Assembly: GCA_028532985.1 (NCBI GenBank)
Contig: JANCIK010000003.1
Span: 2,180,001 to 2,244,000 of the forward strand
Source: Stropharia rugosoannulata
Lineage: Eukaryota > Basidiomycota > Agaricomycetes > Agaricales > Strophariaceae
Length of the DNA: 64,000 nt
Direction of reading: 5' to 3'
The notes under the pieces are model-generated. The model saw only the letters and a program-made list of their open reading frames with translations, was not told the origin of the DNA and made no database searches. Numbering within the stretch: position 1 is the stretch's first letter; every line of letters begins with the position of its first letter. The position numbers and the translations under genes are program-made. Positions 42,948-56,070 of this stretch are shown in pieces.

Positions 42948-43768
42948 TCATAGGGGGGTGCAAGATGCACCGTCGGGGCTGATACGGAAGCCTCCGGCAC
43001 ATGTATATACTGATAAAGCTGGATGTCAACATCACTATGGAGCATAGAGGAATGAATACATACCGACACAGCTGCTTTGCTCGCAGCCAACATTCCAGGC
43101 ACCTTCAATCTTGGTACAATCCTGGCCCTGTCCGAGGGCAGGGCATCCACCGCAAGCTTCTAGTTCGTTGGCAGTATCGACACACTCATAATCTGCGGAC
43201 AGAGATGAGGAAGAAATAGGGCAAGCATCGAGACCAGTGGGGCAAAGAGCGGAGCGGGATTTCTGGGCCGTACGCTTATGGTAAGGTCCTTTTCCGGGAT
43301 GACCAGGGTAGGGGTTGCCAGGTAGAGAAGGGTTATTAGGACTGGTTGGGACGCTGGAAGGACGACTGGTCGTCGTAGGCGTAGGCGTGGGTGGCGTCGG
43401 CACACAGCGGTAGATGGCAGGGGTCCAAGTCCAGCCTTTAGGGCACTGAGGTTGAGGGGGGTTGGCCGGAGGAGGGTTACGTGGAACACAGCATCCCTGC
43501 TTAGGCTCCCAATAGTAGCTCGTAGGCGGGCAGGAAGTGTTCTTAGGTGGGGTAGGAGGTGCCTTCGGGCCACCTCGAGGAAGACAGCAGTTCTTCTCTT
43601 TATACCTACACGACAGTTAGTTACACCGTATAGCGCAGTTAAGAGGGTCCAGACTCACTCAAATTCGTCGTCTTTGCAATTTAAGCCCGAGGGGCGTCCA
43701 CCGAACGAGGTTGCTGCGACAAATGGAAGTACCGCAGCGAGAACAGGAAGAACGAATTTCAGCTGCAT
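42948..43768 (-). CDS. Secreted CPL1-like Cys-rich domain protein
   Basis: Exons 43768-43659, 43605-43064 and 43009-42948 give 237 residues. Signal peptide MQLKFVLPVLAAVLPFVAAT; a Pro-rich Cys region with repeating CCLPRG, CPPTSYYWEPKQGCCVPRN and CPKGWTWTPAIYRCV units; a Thr/Pro-rich linker; then the C-terminal CPL1-like domain: ALCPTGLDACPISSSS, YECVDTANELEACGGCPALG, QDCTKIEGAWNVGCEQSSC, VYTCAGGFRISPDGASCTPL-stop. In Cryptococcus neoformans, CPL1 is a secreted capsule-related protein; in most basidiomycetes this domain has no known function. The small third exon is required to complete the VYTC...SC motif. Confidence 0.85.
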
Positions 43769-44741
43769 GTTTGAAGGTCACGACGATTCGTGGATGTACA
43801 ATTAAAAGAGTGAATGAAAGAACGGAGGGGACGGTGGATAGACCGTCGAGTTCGTTGACGAGCAGACAGGAAGAAAACTGGCCGCGTCGGATAAATTTCA
43901 AAGATCTTATATACCCCCCGAGGCGTAAACTCCCATCATCAGAATGCAAATATCAAGGACCTCCCAGAACAAGACATAAGAGCTTGGGCCCATAGCAACA
44001 GTCTGTCAGTTTGGCAGTTGCAAAAGATTCTATCAGCATTTCGGAGGGTCAGAGCTCTGGAGGACCCTGCTTTGACAGCAGGCAGTCTCAACGTCGGGAA
44101 AACACAGAAAAGCTAGCTGGAGAGGCTTATAGGAGTTCATTGTTCAAATATTATCCCAGTCTTAGCAATTCGGCGGCTGTAACCAGTGGGAGGAACATGG
44201 AGAAAGTAAGAGGCTGCAAACACGTGGCGCATTTTGAGATTTGATCCTTGTCATCGGAGATCTAAGTATGTATTACCTCATCACCGATCCGTGCCTTCAC
44301 TCTGCTTCACTGCCTATCTTCCCCCGACAAGTACACACAAGCGCCACATACAACACATCTGTCATAAACATCGCGGTCAAGATAAAAATACATATATCTA
44401 GGATTGTGGACTTGGGAAGGAGAATCCGTCTTAACTGCAGTAGTCCTCTGAAAAGCCGCTCACAAAGTTGAGCGGCCGCACCGGTCGCTGTAGACAACTG
44501 GCTTGATTGAGGGCGGCGGTCCTGTACCCTCCTGTACCCCTTGATCCCAAGGACAATGTACATAACATGATCGTTGTATCGAAGGAATGATGTCGTACTT
44601 ACAGTCATTCAAAGTATGTATAGTCAAGTCAAGAATCAAGAGGCTACGCCTTGCTGTGCATGCCGTTGATGTCAAAGTATGTATCACTAAAGAAGGGAAT
44701 GATATGTTTCATTATTTCGTGGCTTTCTTGTCTTACACGCC
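43769..44741. other. Intergenic region between the CPL1-like gene and TPD3
   Basis: About 970 bp. No gene was recognised. A short inverted repeat, CCTGCT-TTGAC-AGCAGG, lies near 44068-44084; CCTGTACCC is tandemly repeated near 44521-44540; and CAAAGTATGTAT occurs twice (near 44609 and 44672). Confidence 0.5.
43906..43914 (-). promoter_or_regulatory. TATA box upstream of the CPL1-like gene
   Basis: GTATATAAG on the minus strand about 140 bp before the ATG at 43768, directly after a run of six G (minus strand). Confidence 0.45.
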
Positions 44742-46902
44742 TTAAGTATCGAATACAGTGGCCTTTTGCAAGGCACGAGTTGCAAAATAACGGACATCCG
44801 CGTCGGGGTCGTTCTTCTGACGCTCTAGAGTAGGTACGATCCATTCTTGAATGAAAGCTTGACCATCCGCCACATCGGCAAAAGATGCCGCCATAACTTC
44901 GAGAGCCTTGGCGACATTGAATCGGATGTTGGGTATAGGGTCTTTGGCCAATTCCAGGAGGGGACCAATGACGTCGGATCGGATGATGTCGATATTGAGG
45001 GAAGGGGAGATAGTCTACCACACCACTATCACTATGACTTTAAAACGAACGAGACAGAGTGACTTACCGTGATTGCTTGTACGGTTGTCATTCGGAAAAG
45101 ATAATTTGGGTGTGAACCCATACCCATGACCTTCGGAACAATGGCGATTCTGGCCCATTCGACACCAAACACCTCTGTCAGTTTTTTAAGATTGACGGTG
45201 GCAGCTTCTCGAATGCTATAGACGGTGTCTCCCAACCACGACATACACAAGTTTCCGAGCTGTTCGTCGAAGAAAGGTTTCCCAAGTTGGTTGGAAAGAA
45301 GGGGTATATATTCTATAATTGCCTGGCGTACGCGCCATGATTTGTCTTCAGCCAGTTCAACGATGGCCGGAAGCAGACTTTCCGACAACAGTTCAATACC
45401 GATGACTTCGCATAGGTTGAAAAACAAAACCAACATCAATAACCATATTAGCAAACTTAATGCGACATACCTGTATTGACGGTTTCCAACTTGCTTATGA
45501 TGTTCAGTCTCACCTCGGGGAAGTCATCTTTCAGGAGATGCAGGAATAGGGGTAGTAAATGTTCAATCGTGGCCTCCTTGCCGAGCAGCGGTGCTAAACC
45601 ACTGATTTGATTTGCCAAAGCAGCACGGACGTGCTGTGAAGAATCCTGTGACAAGTCCCGCACGCAGGGCACGACACGGGCGAGGATGACTTCTTTATCG
45701 AGCATTTTCGAAAAGCCTGGATAATGCTTAAGTACTAATTAACTCCATCTGATGTCGTACTCGTCACCTGGAATCTGGGTTGAGGCTGCTGATCGGACTT
45801 CAGCTTCATTGTCCTTGAGGAGTTGAACATATTGCCCGATAAGTTCTTCTCGGACGAGTTCGACCCCAAGTGCTTCAGAAAGCTACATAGGACTCAGTAA
45901 TTACCTAAAGAGCAGAACAATATAACCCACCTCGTTGAAGTGATTTGCGGCCATGTATCTGACTCGCCAACTCTTATCCCCGATGCTCTGCCTAATCTGC
46001 CTTAACAACTGCTCCTTCACTTCCGCAGGAGTGAGTCTCTTTGCGATCACAATCAGATCCTCTACTGTCAGTAACCGAACAGAGTCTTGCTCATCTTGCT
46101 GCAGTTTACGATATATGGGCAGCCCATCGGAAATGATGTGTGGTTGAGAAAAGTGCTCCAGTAGAGGCTAAACATACAACTGTGAATACGAAGAATCAAC
46201 AAGAAATAAAATCCACTAACTCCCAGCCATTTGGCAGCCGCACGTCTGACCATGGGTGTATCATCAGATCCGAGTAAAATGAACCCTTTCCTAAGATCGT
46301 CTTGGATGGCAGGCGATACCCTGGCGTATACAGCAGAGTAAAGAGCAGCCGATGAAGTTCGCGAAGTAAACCATTCTCCTTGAGAAAGCCGTTTAAGCAA
46401 AGGAATATAATGTTGTTCGATCTGCTGTTGTGAGAGAACAGCAGCGACCTTGGTAATGGACTCTGCAGCCTGTGGAATACGATTAAGAATAGATATGGGA
46501 CATCCGCCTGAAACGGTGCACCTTTTCGCGCACGAGCGTCTCTTCTACGGCAGATAGGTTTTCGAGCGGGCCTAGAACAAGGTGTGCATAATCTTTTCCT
46601 CCAATATACTCCTCGAAATTCCTCCCTAGTTCCTCTGCCAGGGCCAGAAGGACTTCATCTTCGTCATCAACCGAATCTTGAAGAAATGGTATTAACTCTT
46701 CACGAGCGCGATCAGAGCCAAGAGCGAGGGCAATGGTTGGGATGCTATGAATGGCATTTAAGCGTAGTTGTACATCTTCTGAGCGCAACTCATCCATAAG
46801 AATGGCGATCGGGGCTACCTGAGGTTGTATGTAATGGTGTTAAAATCGATATACAGAGATTGTAAAATCGCGTACATCTTCTACCGAGAATCCTCCTTCC
46901 AT
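44742..46902 (-). CDS. TPD3: Protein phosphatase 2A scaffold subunit A (TPD3/PR65)
   Basis: Exons 46902-46876, 46818-46522, 46469-46221, 46167-45931, 45882-45768, 45716-45471, 45405-45068 and 45014-44742 give 593 residues, the usual size for 15 HEAT repeats. The A subunit holds the catalytic and B subunits of PP2A. Seen: [20 protein letters not shown] at the N-terminus (repeat 1), [36 protein letters not shown] ([16 protein letters not shown]), [72 protein letters not shown] and [13 protein letters not shown]. The recurring R-x-A-A and W-R-V-R pattern marks the HEAT repeats. Start ATG opens [10 protein letters not shown]. Confidence 0.95.
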
Positions 46903-47519
46903 TTCGATTCACGAGGGTGGCTTGAATATCTTGATTTAAGGCGAATAAGAGTATTACGGAGCTGAGTGATATAAGGGCAATAACGAAGAAGGCAGTTACA
47001 AGAATGTTATGAGTGGTTTGGCGCCTCGTTCATCGCCTATCGCCGTGGGAATTTGTTGCGGTGCTACCGTCTGGTACGCACCTCGCTCGTATTAAACCCT
47101 CCGAGTCCTTTGAGTCTGACCATCACTCTGCTTGTTACGGATTCCGGGAAAAGTGCTCAAAACGCGTAAATCTTCTAACAGATTTGTAATCTCATTTGAT
47201 TGCAAAAGAAGGAACAGTAAGACTCCCAACATATCAAAGCCTCCAGCACGAAGCCTTCGGAACGAAAGCGTCGACGCTATTGAAGTTGTATCGAAGCTTA
47301 AATTATGACGTACTAGAGGGGCACCTACTCAGGTGCTTACAGGCTCCTGTTTCGTGTATCGATACATGTTAAACAGAGTACTTACTGTCAGAACTGGAAT
47401 AAATAGTATGACGTCAACCGCACATGTGGGAGTGTCACCGAAGGCGTCTTCACGTTCATACCTTCGTCGTGACCGTACTTATAGTGGTTGTCTGAACATA
47501 CGTAACATACGCTATCACG
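46903..47519. other. Divergent promoter region between TPD3 and the epimerase gene
   Basis: 617 bp between start codons. It contains an MCB-like ACGCGT near 47162, a CRE-like TGACGTCA at 47409-47416, and a cluster of inverted repeats from 47249 to 47473 (listed separately). Confidence 0.5.
47249..47473. repeat. Cluster of palindromes and hairpins upstream of the epimerase gene
   Basis: Seen in order: CGAA-GCC-TTCG (47249-47259); palindrome AGCGTCGACGCT (47267-47278); GCACCT-ACTC-AGGTGC (47321-47336); ACAGG-CT-CCTGT (47339-47350); palindrome TGTATCGATACA (47355-47366, extended by a G-T and a C-G pair); TGACGTCA (47409-47416); CACATGTG (47421-47428); and a stem with arms GTCACCGAAGG (47434-47444) and CCTTCG-tc-GTGAC (47461-47473) around a 16-nt loop. 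The spacing is less tight than in the array at 15560. Confidence 0.6.
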
Positions 47520-48594
<1,075 letters not shown>

Positions 48595-49031
48595 ATTTTC
48601 GAAGTTCATGTGTAGACTGGATTCCCATTCAGGGTTTGAATGCAAAGAAATGCTGAAAATGATGTATAACAAGTAAAATAGACACTATGCATGATTATAA
48701 AAGTCAACATACACACCAGACTTACTTTGAACAATTGATTCAATGCATGCTTTGGAAATATCGGTAGCAAATTTATGTAGAGCTAAAGAGGGAACGAAAC
48801 TGAAGCGTGCCATAAGCGCCCCCTATTACGTTGCTCTTTAGTGCGGCCTGGTCACGAGAACCACCATCAGATTGACAGAGCCACAACAAACTATTTTTGA
48901 ATCGGATTCATTCGCAAGGTTTCATAGTGAAACTTGTCAATGTCATCCGGGAGCCTTTTGCCTTCGCGCCACTCTTGCTTGAAACTTCTTGTGTAAATTT
49001 ACTCTTGATGAACAGCTGAACTATAGGCAAT
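48595..49031. other. Intergenic region between the epimerase gene and REV3
   Basis: About 440 bp; no gene, repeat or clear regulatory motif was noticed beyond AT-rich stretches. Confidence 0.5.
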
Positions 49032-52000
49032 ATGCCTGGCGATGATGAAGGCGCTACGCAGGTCAAGGTCCGCATAACTCAAATAGACTACGTGCTCGAT
49101 ACTCCAGGTCAACTTGACAACTGTTCTCTTCCCCGTGTGCCAGTTATACGGATTTTTGGTTCTTCGTCTGTTGGGAAGACTACATGTGTACATATACATC
49201 AAATATATCCGTATATCTACATCGAATATCCTGGTAAATTGGATCCTCAACATGGTATGTTGGTCCCGCTCGCGTTTTGTCTGAAGATTCTAACTCGCCT
49301 TTCCTCAGTACGGCAATATATGTCCAGACTTGCTCGATCTCTGAACCATGCAGTAGCTTATTCTCTCAAAAAGGACCCTACGTCCCTCAAATCTCAATTC
49401 GTACGCGCTATTACGCTGGTTAAAGGGGTTGATTTCTATGGCTTTCATGCCGCATATTCCCCGTTCCTCAAAATATATGCGGTCAATCCAGCTTATATGC
49501 CGAGGATGGTATCGGTCCTGCAATCTGGTTCTGTCATGGGTAGCCGTTTTCGTGTGTTCGAAAGCCATATCAATTATATTCTACAGTTCTTATGCGACTT
49601 CGACCTATACGGCTGTGGCACTATTAATCTCAAAGGTGGACTGCAACGCTGCCCTGATGAGCCTGGAGATGTGACCGGGACCTCTTCTAGCGAGCTCAAG
49701 ACAATCAAGTTAGCTCCCTCCCCATATTTCCGAGCATCCCGCGTTCCACTTGAGATAGATATTATCCCTGCGTTTATTCTCAATAGACATCGCCTCTCTC
49801 CCAGGAATATACATCACCAATTGAAGTTGTTACCCACAGATGTTCCGTCTGACCACCTCCTTCGCAGCGTTCGTGAACTATGGGATGATGAAAGGAAATA
49901 TCGACAAACTCTCGGTCTGAACCCTTCCCCTGAAATGCCAGTCGATCCAGCTATATTCTCTCAAGACATAGAGGGACACTGGGTCTCCGAAGCAAGATGG
50001 TGGGAAGGTCTTCGAGAGAAGATTGAAAGTGAACGGATGGCCCCTTCAATGGAACTTGGTACGGAATCCAATAGTTGGCAACAAATTGTGCCCACTACAT
50101 TTGAAAGTGTCGAAGCTCTATGGGACGAAGAAAACATCCACATTTCAAGTGCAAGAAAGAAATTACATCCAGATTATATATGGGATGTTCAAAGTGAGCT
50201 AAATGTCACTGAGGATGTTCAAGCAGAAGTGGATATTTCTATCTTCTCTGATCAGGAGATGAATCGCCTGGACCAGGAAGAAAGAGAGCACTGGGATGGG
50301 GAAGCCCAATACCACGCGGAAGGTGATGAGGAAGATGGTGATATTGACGAACAAGATGATAATGCTCATGAGGAAGAGGCTCAACCTGATAGCCCTACTA
50401 TCGTTCCAGAAGATTTAGGTTCTGAGTAAGTAAGATGTAAGTTTGGGAGATCATTTAATTTATTACTCTTTTAGGAACGAAAACCCTTTCTTTGACTCAG
50501 CAATCACGCCACCTGAAGAGAACCAAGAATACGCACTGAAGGAGTAAGTGAGACTGAATATTTTCCCTGAAGTTAACGAATTTCATTGTCTAGGCTCCCG
50601 TCCCCATCTGCGCCGGCGCATACGGTCGACCGTGAGGGGTCACTGACTCCGACGAAGTATGTTCCCGGACAAGACAGTTCCTGCAATCAGAACTGATGAA
50701 ACTGTCTTTCAGGGAGGTCCAGGACATCATTCAGGATCTACAGGTTACGCCCTCTCAAAATTATGGCAGGCCACAACGTCAACCAGATATAGTTCTACAC
50801 GTTACAAGTGAAATGGAACCTTTGGTCCCACTTAATGAACATGATCAGATTAGTCAATGTAATGCAAGCGGTAAAGAACCTACAGGAGAAATAGCGCTAA
50901 GCCCTGAAAAGAGGCTTTCTCTTATTACGGCTCGAGCGGTAAAGTTATCTAAAGCTTATGACAATTGCAGGTCAACAAATTCAAATCAGTATATCTTTTC
51001 TACTCCTCCCCCTTCATATGCAACACTTGTTATGGAACTAAGATCTATGGGGCTTCCCAGCAAGATATATCAACCCCCACACTACTCAAGAGAAGAAGAT
51101 ATACCTGAGCAGCCTAAAGAATATGCTGGTCTACTATACCAAATCAAAGGGGGCCAGGGTATTGCGACATTGGAAGAATGGATTCCTCATAAACAAGAAA
51201 CAACGATCAATACTCTGAACCCAGTAGGAGCTCTTGATCCTTCTGGTATTGGTGGGTGGGAGTACGCAGACCATCCACCCAGCGCCAAAGAAATCCGCCG
51301 ATCGACTGGCCAATGCCTGGATACAAAAGTACTACCTTCTTTCAAATCGCAGGTAGGCTACACTTACTTATAGAAATAGAACTTTTTTAAGATCAAACAA
51401 ATACTAGATAGAGGGACCGACTCAGCTCTCAGGGTTCAGGCCAATTCTAAGGAATGGAAATAAGCATCCGATAAGGCAGAGTGTGCATATGTCCATCTTA
51501 TCTGTTGAAATTTTCGGTCGGTTGTCCTAATCATTATCATACCCACAAAAGTCATGACATAGTTACACAGTTCCTACAATTGGAGATAAAGTACCGGATC
51601 CAAAAATCAATGATGTAGCCGCAATTTTTTGCACATACCAAGTTTCGACCGCTGCGGATTATCAAACTAGTGTGCTTGTTTTGGAGGATTCACCTATGGC
51701 TATTAACCGAATACGGTATTCAAATCTGATTGAGGTCAAAGATGAGCTAGCGTTACTTAATACGCTGGTGGATATAGTTTTAGACCTCGATCCAGATATC
51801 TTGACAGGTTGGGAAGTTCAAAGTGGTTCATGGGGATACCTGGAAGCCCGCGGAGCTACAATGGGTAATTCTTATATTTACTTTTCTTGAACAGTAGATA
51901 TGTCTGACATATTATCAGAGTTTTCGGTTACTGAGTTGATATCTCGCGCCCCTCCCAGGCATACTAGCGGAGGGTCAATTGACCAGTGGGCGACGAGGAA

Positions 52001-54910
52001 GGCCTCCACTTTGAAAGTGACAGGAAGACAAGTCCTAAACTTATGGAGACTAATGCGGTCCGAAAAGTCTTTGACCACCTACACTTTTGAGCATACGGTT
52101 GCCGAAGTTTTGCATCGCCGGTTCGCCCCATCTTTTTAGTTTAGTACTTTATTGCTTGTGCACTAAGCCTGGGTTTTAGGATACCGAAGTACAGTTATCA
52201 AACCTTAACTCTTTGGTACAATAGCGAAGCTCCAAGACATGCAGCATACCTTTACGAATACCTCTCCATGCGTGTTATGGTCAATCTACAACTTCTGGAG
52301 GCAACAGAATTGATAACTAAAACAGCGTAATCTCCGTGTTATTATTCCTTTACCCAACAACTGAGGCTTCGTTCCTAGAGAATTCGCCAGAGTTTTCGGT
52401 GTCGACTTCTTCTCTGTACTTAGCCGAGGCTCGCAATTCAAGGTTGAGTCTTTCATGTTCAGGCTCGCTAAACCAGAGAACTTCGTACTGTTCTCTCCCA
52501 GCAAAGTTGATGTACGTCGGGCTTTACCCTTATATTAATCTTGTATGTGGCTTTTACTTGGCTTTTACTCATCTTTCAAATCAGGTTGGCAGACAAAATG
52601 CAGCTGAATGTATGCCATTGATAATGGAGCCGCAATCAGCATTTTATTCTAGTCCACTCCTGGTCCTCGATTTTCAGTCACTCTATCCGTCGCTCATGAT
52701 TGCATACAATTATTGTTATTCAACGTGTCTGGGAAGGGTCAAGAAATTCGAGGGTAGAAATCAATTTGGCGTCGTTCCTGACCTTGAACTTCCTCCTCAT
52801 CTACTCGAAAAACTACAAGATCATATAACAGGTAAGTTATCAACCATCTTCAATGCCTGATAAGCTTGACCAATACATATATAGTTTCTCCTAATGGAAT
52901 GATATACGTCAAATCTAACGTACGCAAAGGGCTTCTGGGTCGCATGCTGGTTGAGTTACTGGATACGCGAGTAATGGTTAAGCAGGCCATGAAAAGACCT
53001 GGTATTGACAAGGTGAGCTTACATGTTTATGGCAATTTGTTTTGATTTTCATTGTTTTACAGGTCCGAAAGCAAATTCTTGATGCCAGGCAGAAGAGTTT
53101 GAAATATATTGCTAACGTAATATATGGATATACGTCTGCAAGCTTTTCAGGTCGGATGCCGGCTGTTGAGGTTGCAGATAGCATTGTGCAGAGTGGACGC
53201 GAAACATTGGAAAAAGTACGTCAATTTCTGTAGGTTTACCTGATATTGAACTCATACTAACCTGTTGATCAGGCTATTGATCTCATTGATAGTACCGCGA
53301 AATGGGGCGCGAAGGTAAATATTTTGTGAACCAGCCGTTGCTTCATATTTAAGTTTTCCCTCTCGCAGGTCGTCTATGGAGACACAGACAGCGTCTTTGT
53401 GTAAGTAAACTCACAGCAAAATACAGTTAAAACAGTTACATATAAACGGATTTATCGCGGTAAGTTACTTACCAGGTAAAACAAAGGAAGAAGCCTTTGG
53501 CATCGGGTATGAAATGGCGGACAAAATAACATCCATGAATCCTCCGCCTGTAAAAATTAAGTTTGAAAAGGTGCATAAATTACCGACATACATACATATA
53601 TGACCTGTTTAAATATTAACTCTATATCAAATAGGTTTACCTTCCTTGTGTTCTTATGGCAAAGAAGCGTTATGTTGGTTTCAAGTATGAAAGCATCAAT
53701 GATGTTGAACCAATTTTCGATGCAAAGGGAATTGAAACTGTCCGACGAGACGGCGTACTCGCTCAACGTAAAATGGTTGAAAATTGTCTGAAGTGTGTAT
53801 TGTTTAAACATTCGCTCCCGTAAATATACTTACCCCTGTAGAATCTTATTCCGTTCTCAAGATCTTAGTGAGGTGAAGGATTACTGTTGGAGGACCTGGA
53901 CAAAGTTGCTGGAGAATAGGGCTCCGGTTCACGATTTCATCTTCGCCAAAGAAGTTAAGATGGGAACTTACAGGTTAGTTAAATGTATTGAATGATTCAT
54001 CCCGTCACTCATTTTTACCATAGCGATAAAGGGGTTCCTCCTCCTGGAGTAGCTATTGCAGCTCGCAAAATGGTTGTGGATCCAAATGATGAACCTAGAT
54101 ATGGTGACAGAGTTCCCTATGTAATCGTCCGCAGCTCCACTGGGGCGAGATTAGTCGACAGAGCCATGGATCCTTTGGACTTTATGAACAACAGGTAACA
54201 CGATGAGTCCTTTAAAAAAATAGTTTTCTAACATCATGTCAGTGAATTACGGTTGGATGGAGTCTATTATATCACTAGGGTATTGATTCCTCCTCTCGAG
54301 AGGATCTTCAACCTAGTAGGAGCCGACGTCCAACAATGGTACAATGAAATGCCCAAGGTTATCGTGCCTGAACTTGTATCGCCAAAAAAGCCTTCAAGAA
54401 GTCAGATCACAAGCAGTCCAGAACATGCCGACATTTTGCATGGTCATTTTTTCAGTTCCCAATGCCTTTCGTGTGGCGAGCTAGGATCCCAATGCAAGTA
54501 AAAGTCGTACTTCCATGAAAAATTATTGACATCATCGTATAGATTTATGTGAAGAATGTTGCAATGCTACTACGGAAACTCTCGCCACCCTTAACTACCG
54601 TATAAGAACGAGGGAGGAACGGCTCAAACATGCCCAGCAGGTGTGTGTGGGTTGTACCAACGTTGCTCCTTCCGACGTGGTCTACTGCGAATCCCTTGAT
54701 TGTCAATGGTTCTACACGAGACGAAAGGCAGAGGTTGGTATGGAACTTGTACCCCTTCTCGCAGATGCGTCAGAAGAACTGGAGGACGCTATATATGAGA
54801 TTGAAGAAGCTGGCGAGGATGGATACTTCAGTTATGACGATTACGACATTGACAACATCGAGGACCGGGGGTCACTTATACCTCTCGTAGATGAAGATAT
54901 GGAAGAATAA
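49032..54910 (+). CDS. REV3: DNA polymerase zeta catalytic subunit REV3
   Basis: About 21 exons: 49032-49254, 49309-50425, 50475-50543, 50594-50656, 50713-51352, 51408-51516, 51571-51864, 51895-52120, 52180-52326, 52379-52511, 52585-52831, 52885-53012, 53063-53215, 53273-53314, 53369-53400, 53465-53570, 53635-53792, 53842-53973, 54024-54194, 54243-54497, 54543-54910 (about 1600 residues). REV3 performs translesion synthesis. Seen: N-terminal GSRFRVFESHINYILQFLCD; exonuclease-like DPDILTGWEVQSGSWGYL; family-B motif A DFQSLYPSLMIAYNYC; motif B region KYIANVIYGYTSASFSGRMP; motif C YGDTDSVFV; KKRYVGFKYES; and two C-terminal Cys motifs (CLSCGELGSQC..LCEEC; CVGC...CESLDC). The last junction does not keep frame with GT-AG signals (see findings), though both flanking exons are clearly conserved. 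Confidence 0.93.
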
Positions 54911-55018
54911 ATATATTTGATTTTATCACGTCAGAAAGAGGTATCGAAGGAACGAAGATATGACTGATTTGTGGTGCTACGATTGGTGTCGGGATGAACA
55001 ATACGACGAGGGCTTTAG

Positions 55019-55766
55019 TTATACAGTTTGGTAAGCTCCCGGAGCAACAGGCACTTCCGTAGGCGGCGCAGCTTTCTGAGGGACGGGAGGTCCAGGTCTA
55101 ACATTGCGAACAAATGTATCATCATCGACGGTTTGGTATCCTTCTCTTCCACCGGACGTAAAGCCACCTGGCATGGACCAGACTATAATGTTCATTAGAA
55201 TAGATGATTGTCTATGATCACCATTAAAATTCACCGGTAGGGCCGCCAAGATTAGGTGCTCCAAGACCTCCGAATTGCCCTCCGCGCTGCCTTAATGCAT
55301 TTGCGAAAGCCAGGATAGTAGGAATCTATATGCGAATCAGTACTTAGGGCTTCATTACGCAGTAGATTATAGCGTTACCTTCAAGAGAAGAAGACAGACG
55401 GTGAGAAACTTGATGAACCCATTTTGCTGATTTCTGAACATCCAGATGATGTCGAAAATGGACGATGCTCCTAAGAGACCGGTGAACTGCATTGCATACT
55501 GGGTCAGTGATGCACCAAAATAACAGACGTCCCAGGTGCAACGCACAACTTGCAATGACTGGGTGGCCTCAGTTGCCTCCTGTGCATAGCATCCAAAGAG
55601 AAAGATGGGAAGGTTGTATGGCGGACTACTAGAAATCGAAATAAGGAAGGACAAAGCCTGCAATTTAGTTGAGACAGGGTCATATGTTTAATTGTAAAGG
55701 ATGATGACTGCGTACTGTTCCAACTAGCACAAGTCTTGAGGGATCCAAGCTCTGCACAAAGTCCAT
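55019..55766 (-). CDS. AGTRAP-like multi-pass membrane protein
   Basis: Exons 55766-55716, 55657-55550, 55486-55379, 55325-55235 and 55182-55019 give 173 residues. Helices: about 15-40 (ALSFLISISSS, NLPIFLFGCYA), 54-72 (FTGLLGASSIFDIIWMF) and 77-100 (FIKFLTVCLLLLKIPTILAF). The order LLGASSIFDIIW, LLLLKIPTILAF, ALRQRGGQFG and the tail motif GYQTVD resembles animal AGTRAP (angiotensin II receptor-associated protein), where LLATIFLDIVHI, LLLKP, RERGGEL and AYQTID appear in the same order. The cytosolic tail has a second AYQTV at the very end. The resemblance is by eye from recall; function in fungi is unknown. Confidence 0.6.
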
Positions 55767-56070
55767 GATGACAGAAGGGGAGGTATATGTGGGCGTTAGA
55801 AGAAAGGAGTGTATGCTGCGGGCAAACTGCGCTTCAAAGTTAATGGAGAATGTGGTTCACGCCAAGTGTCCAAACGCGCGCTCTGAGCAATGGCGGCCTA
55901 CGCGGCCCGTCATTCATCCGCGAATGGTGGACCTCAACGACCTTGAACACCAAGTTTCAGTGCCTGACCGTGACAGTGAGTTCGTTATGTATACTATCTT
56001 CTTATGGCTACCGCGCCAACAATATTTCAGTAGCCTAAGCTCTGGTTGACATATACGCGCCTGCATCTGC
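55767..56070. other. Divergent promoter between the AGTRAP-like gene and DPH7
   Basis: 304 bp between start codons; no other gene was recognised and no TATA box was noticed. Confidence 0.45.
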
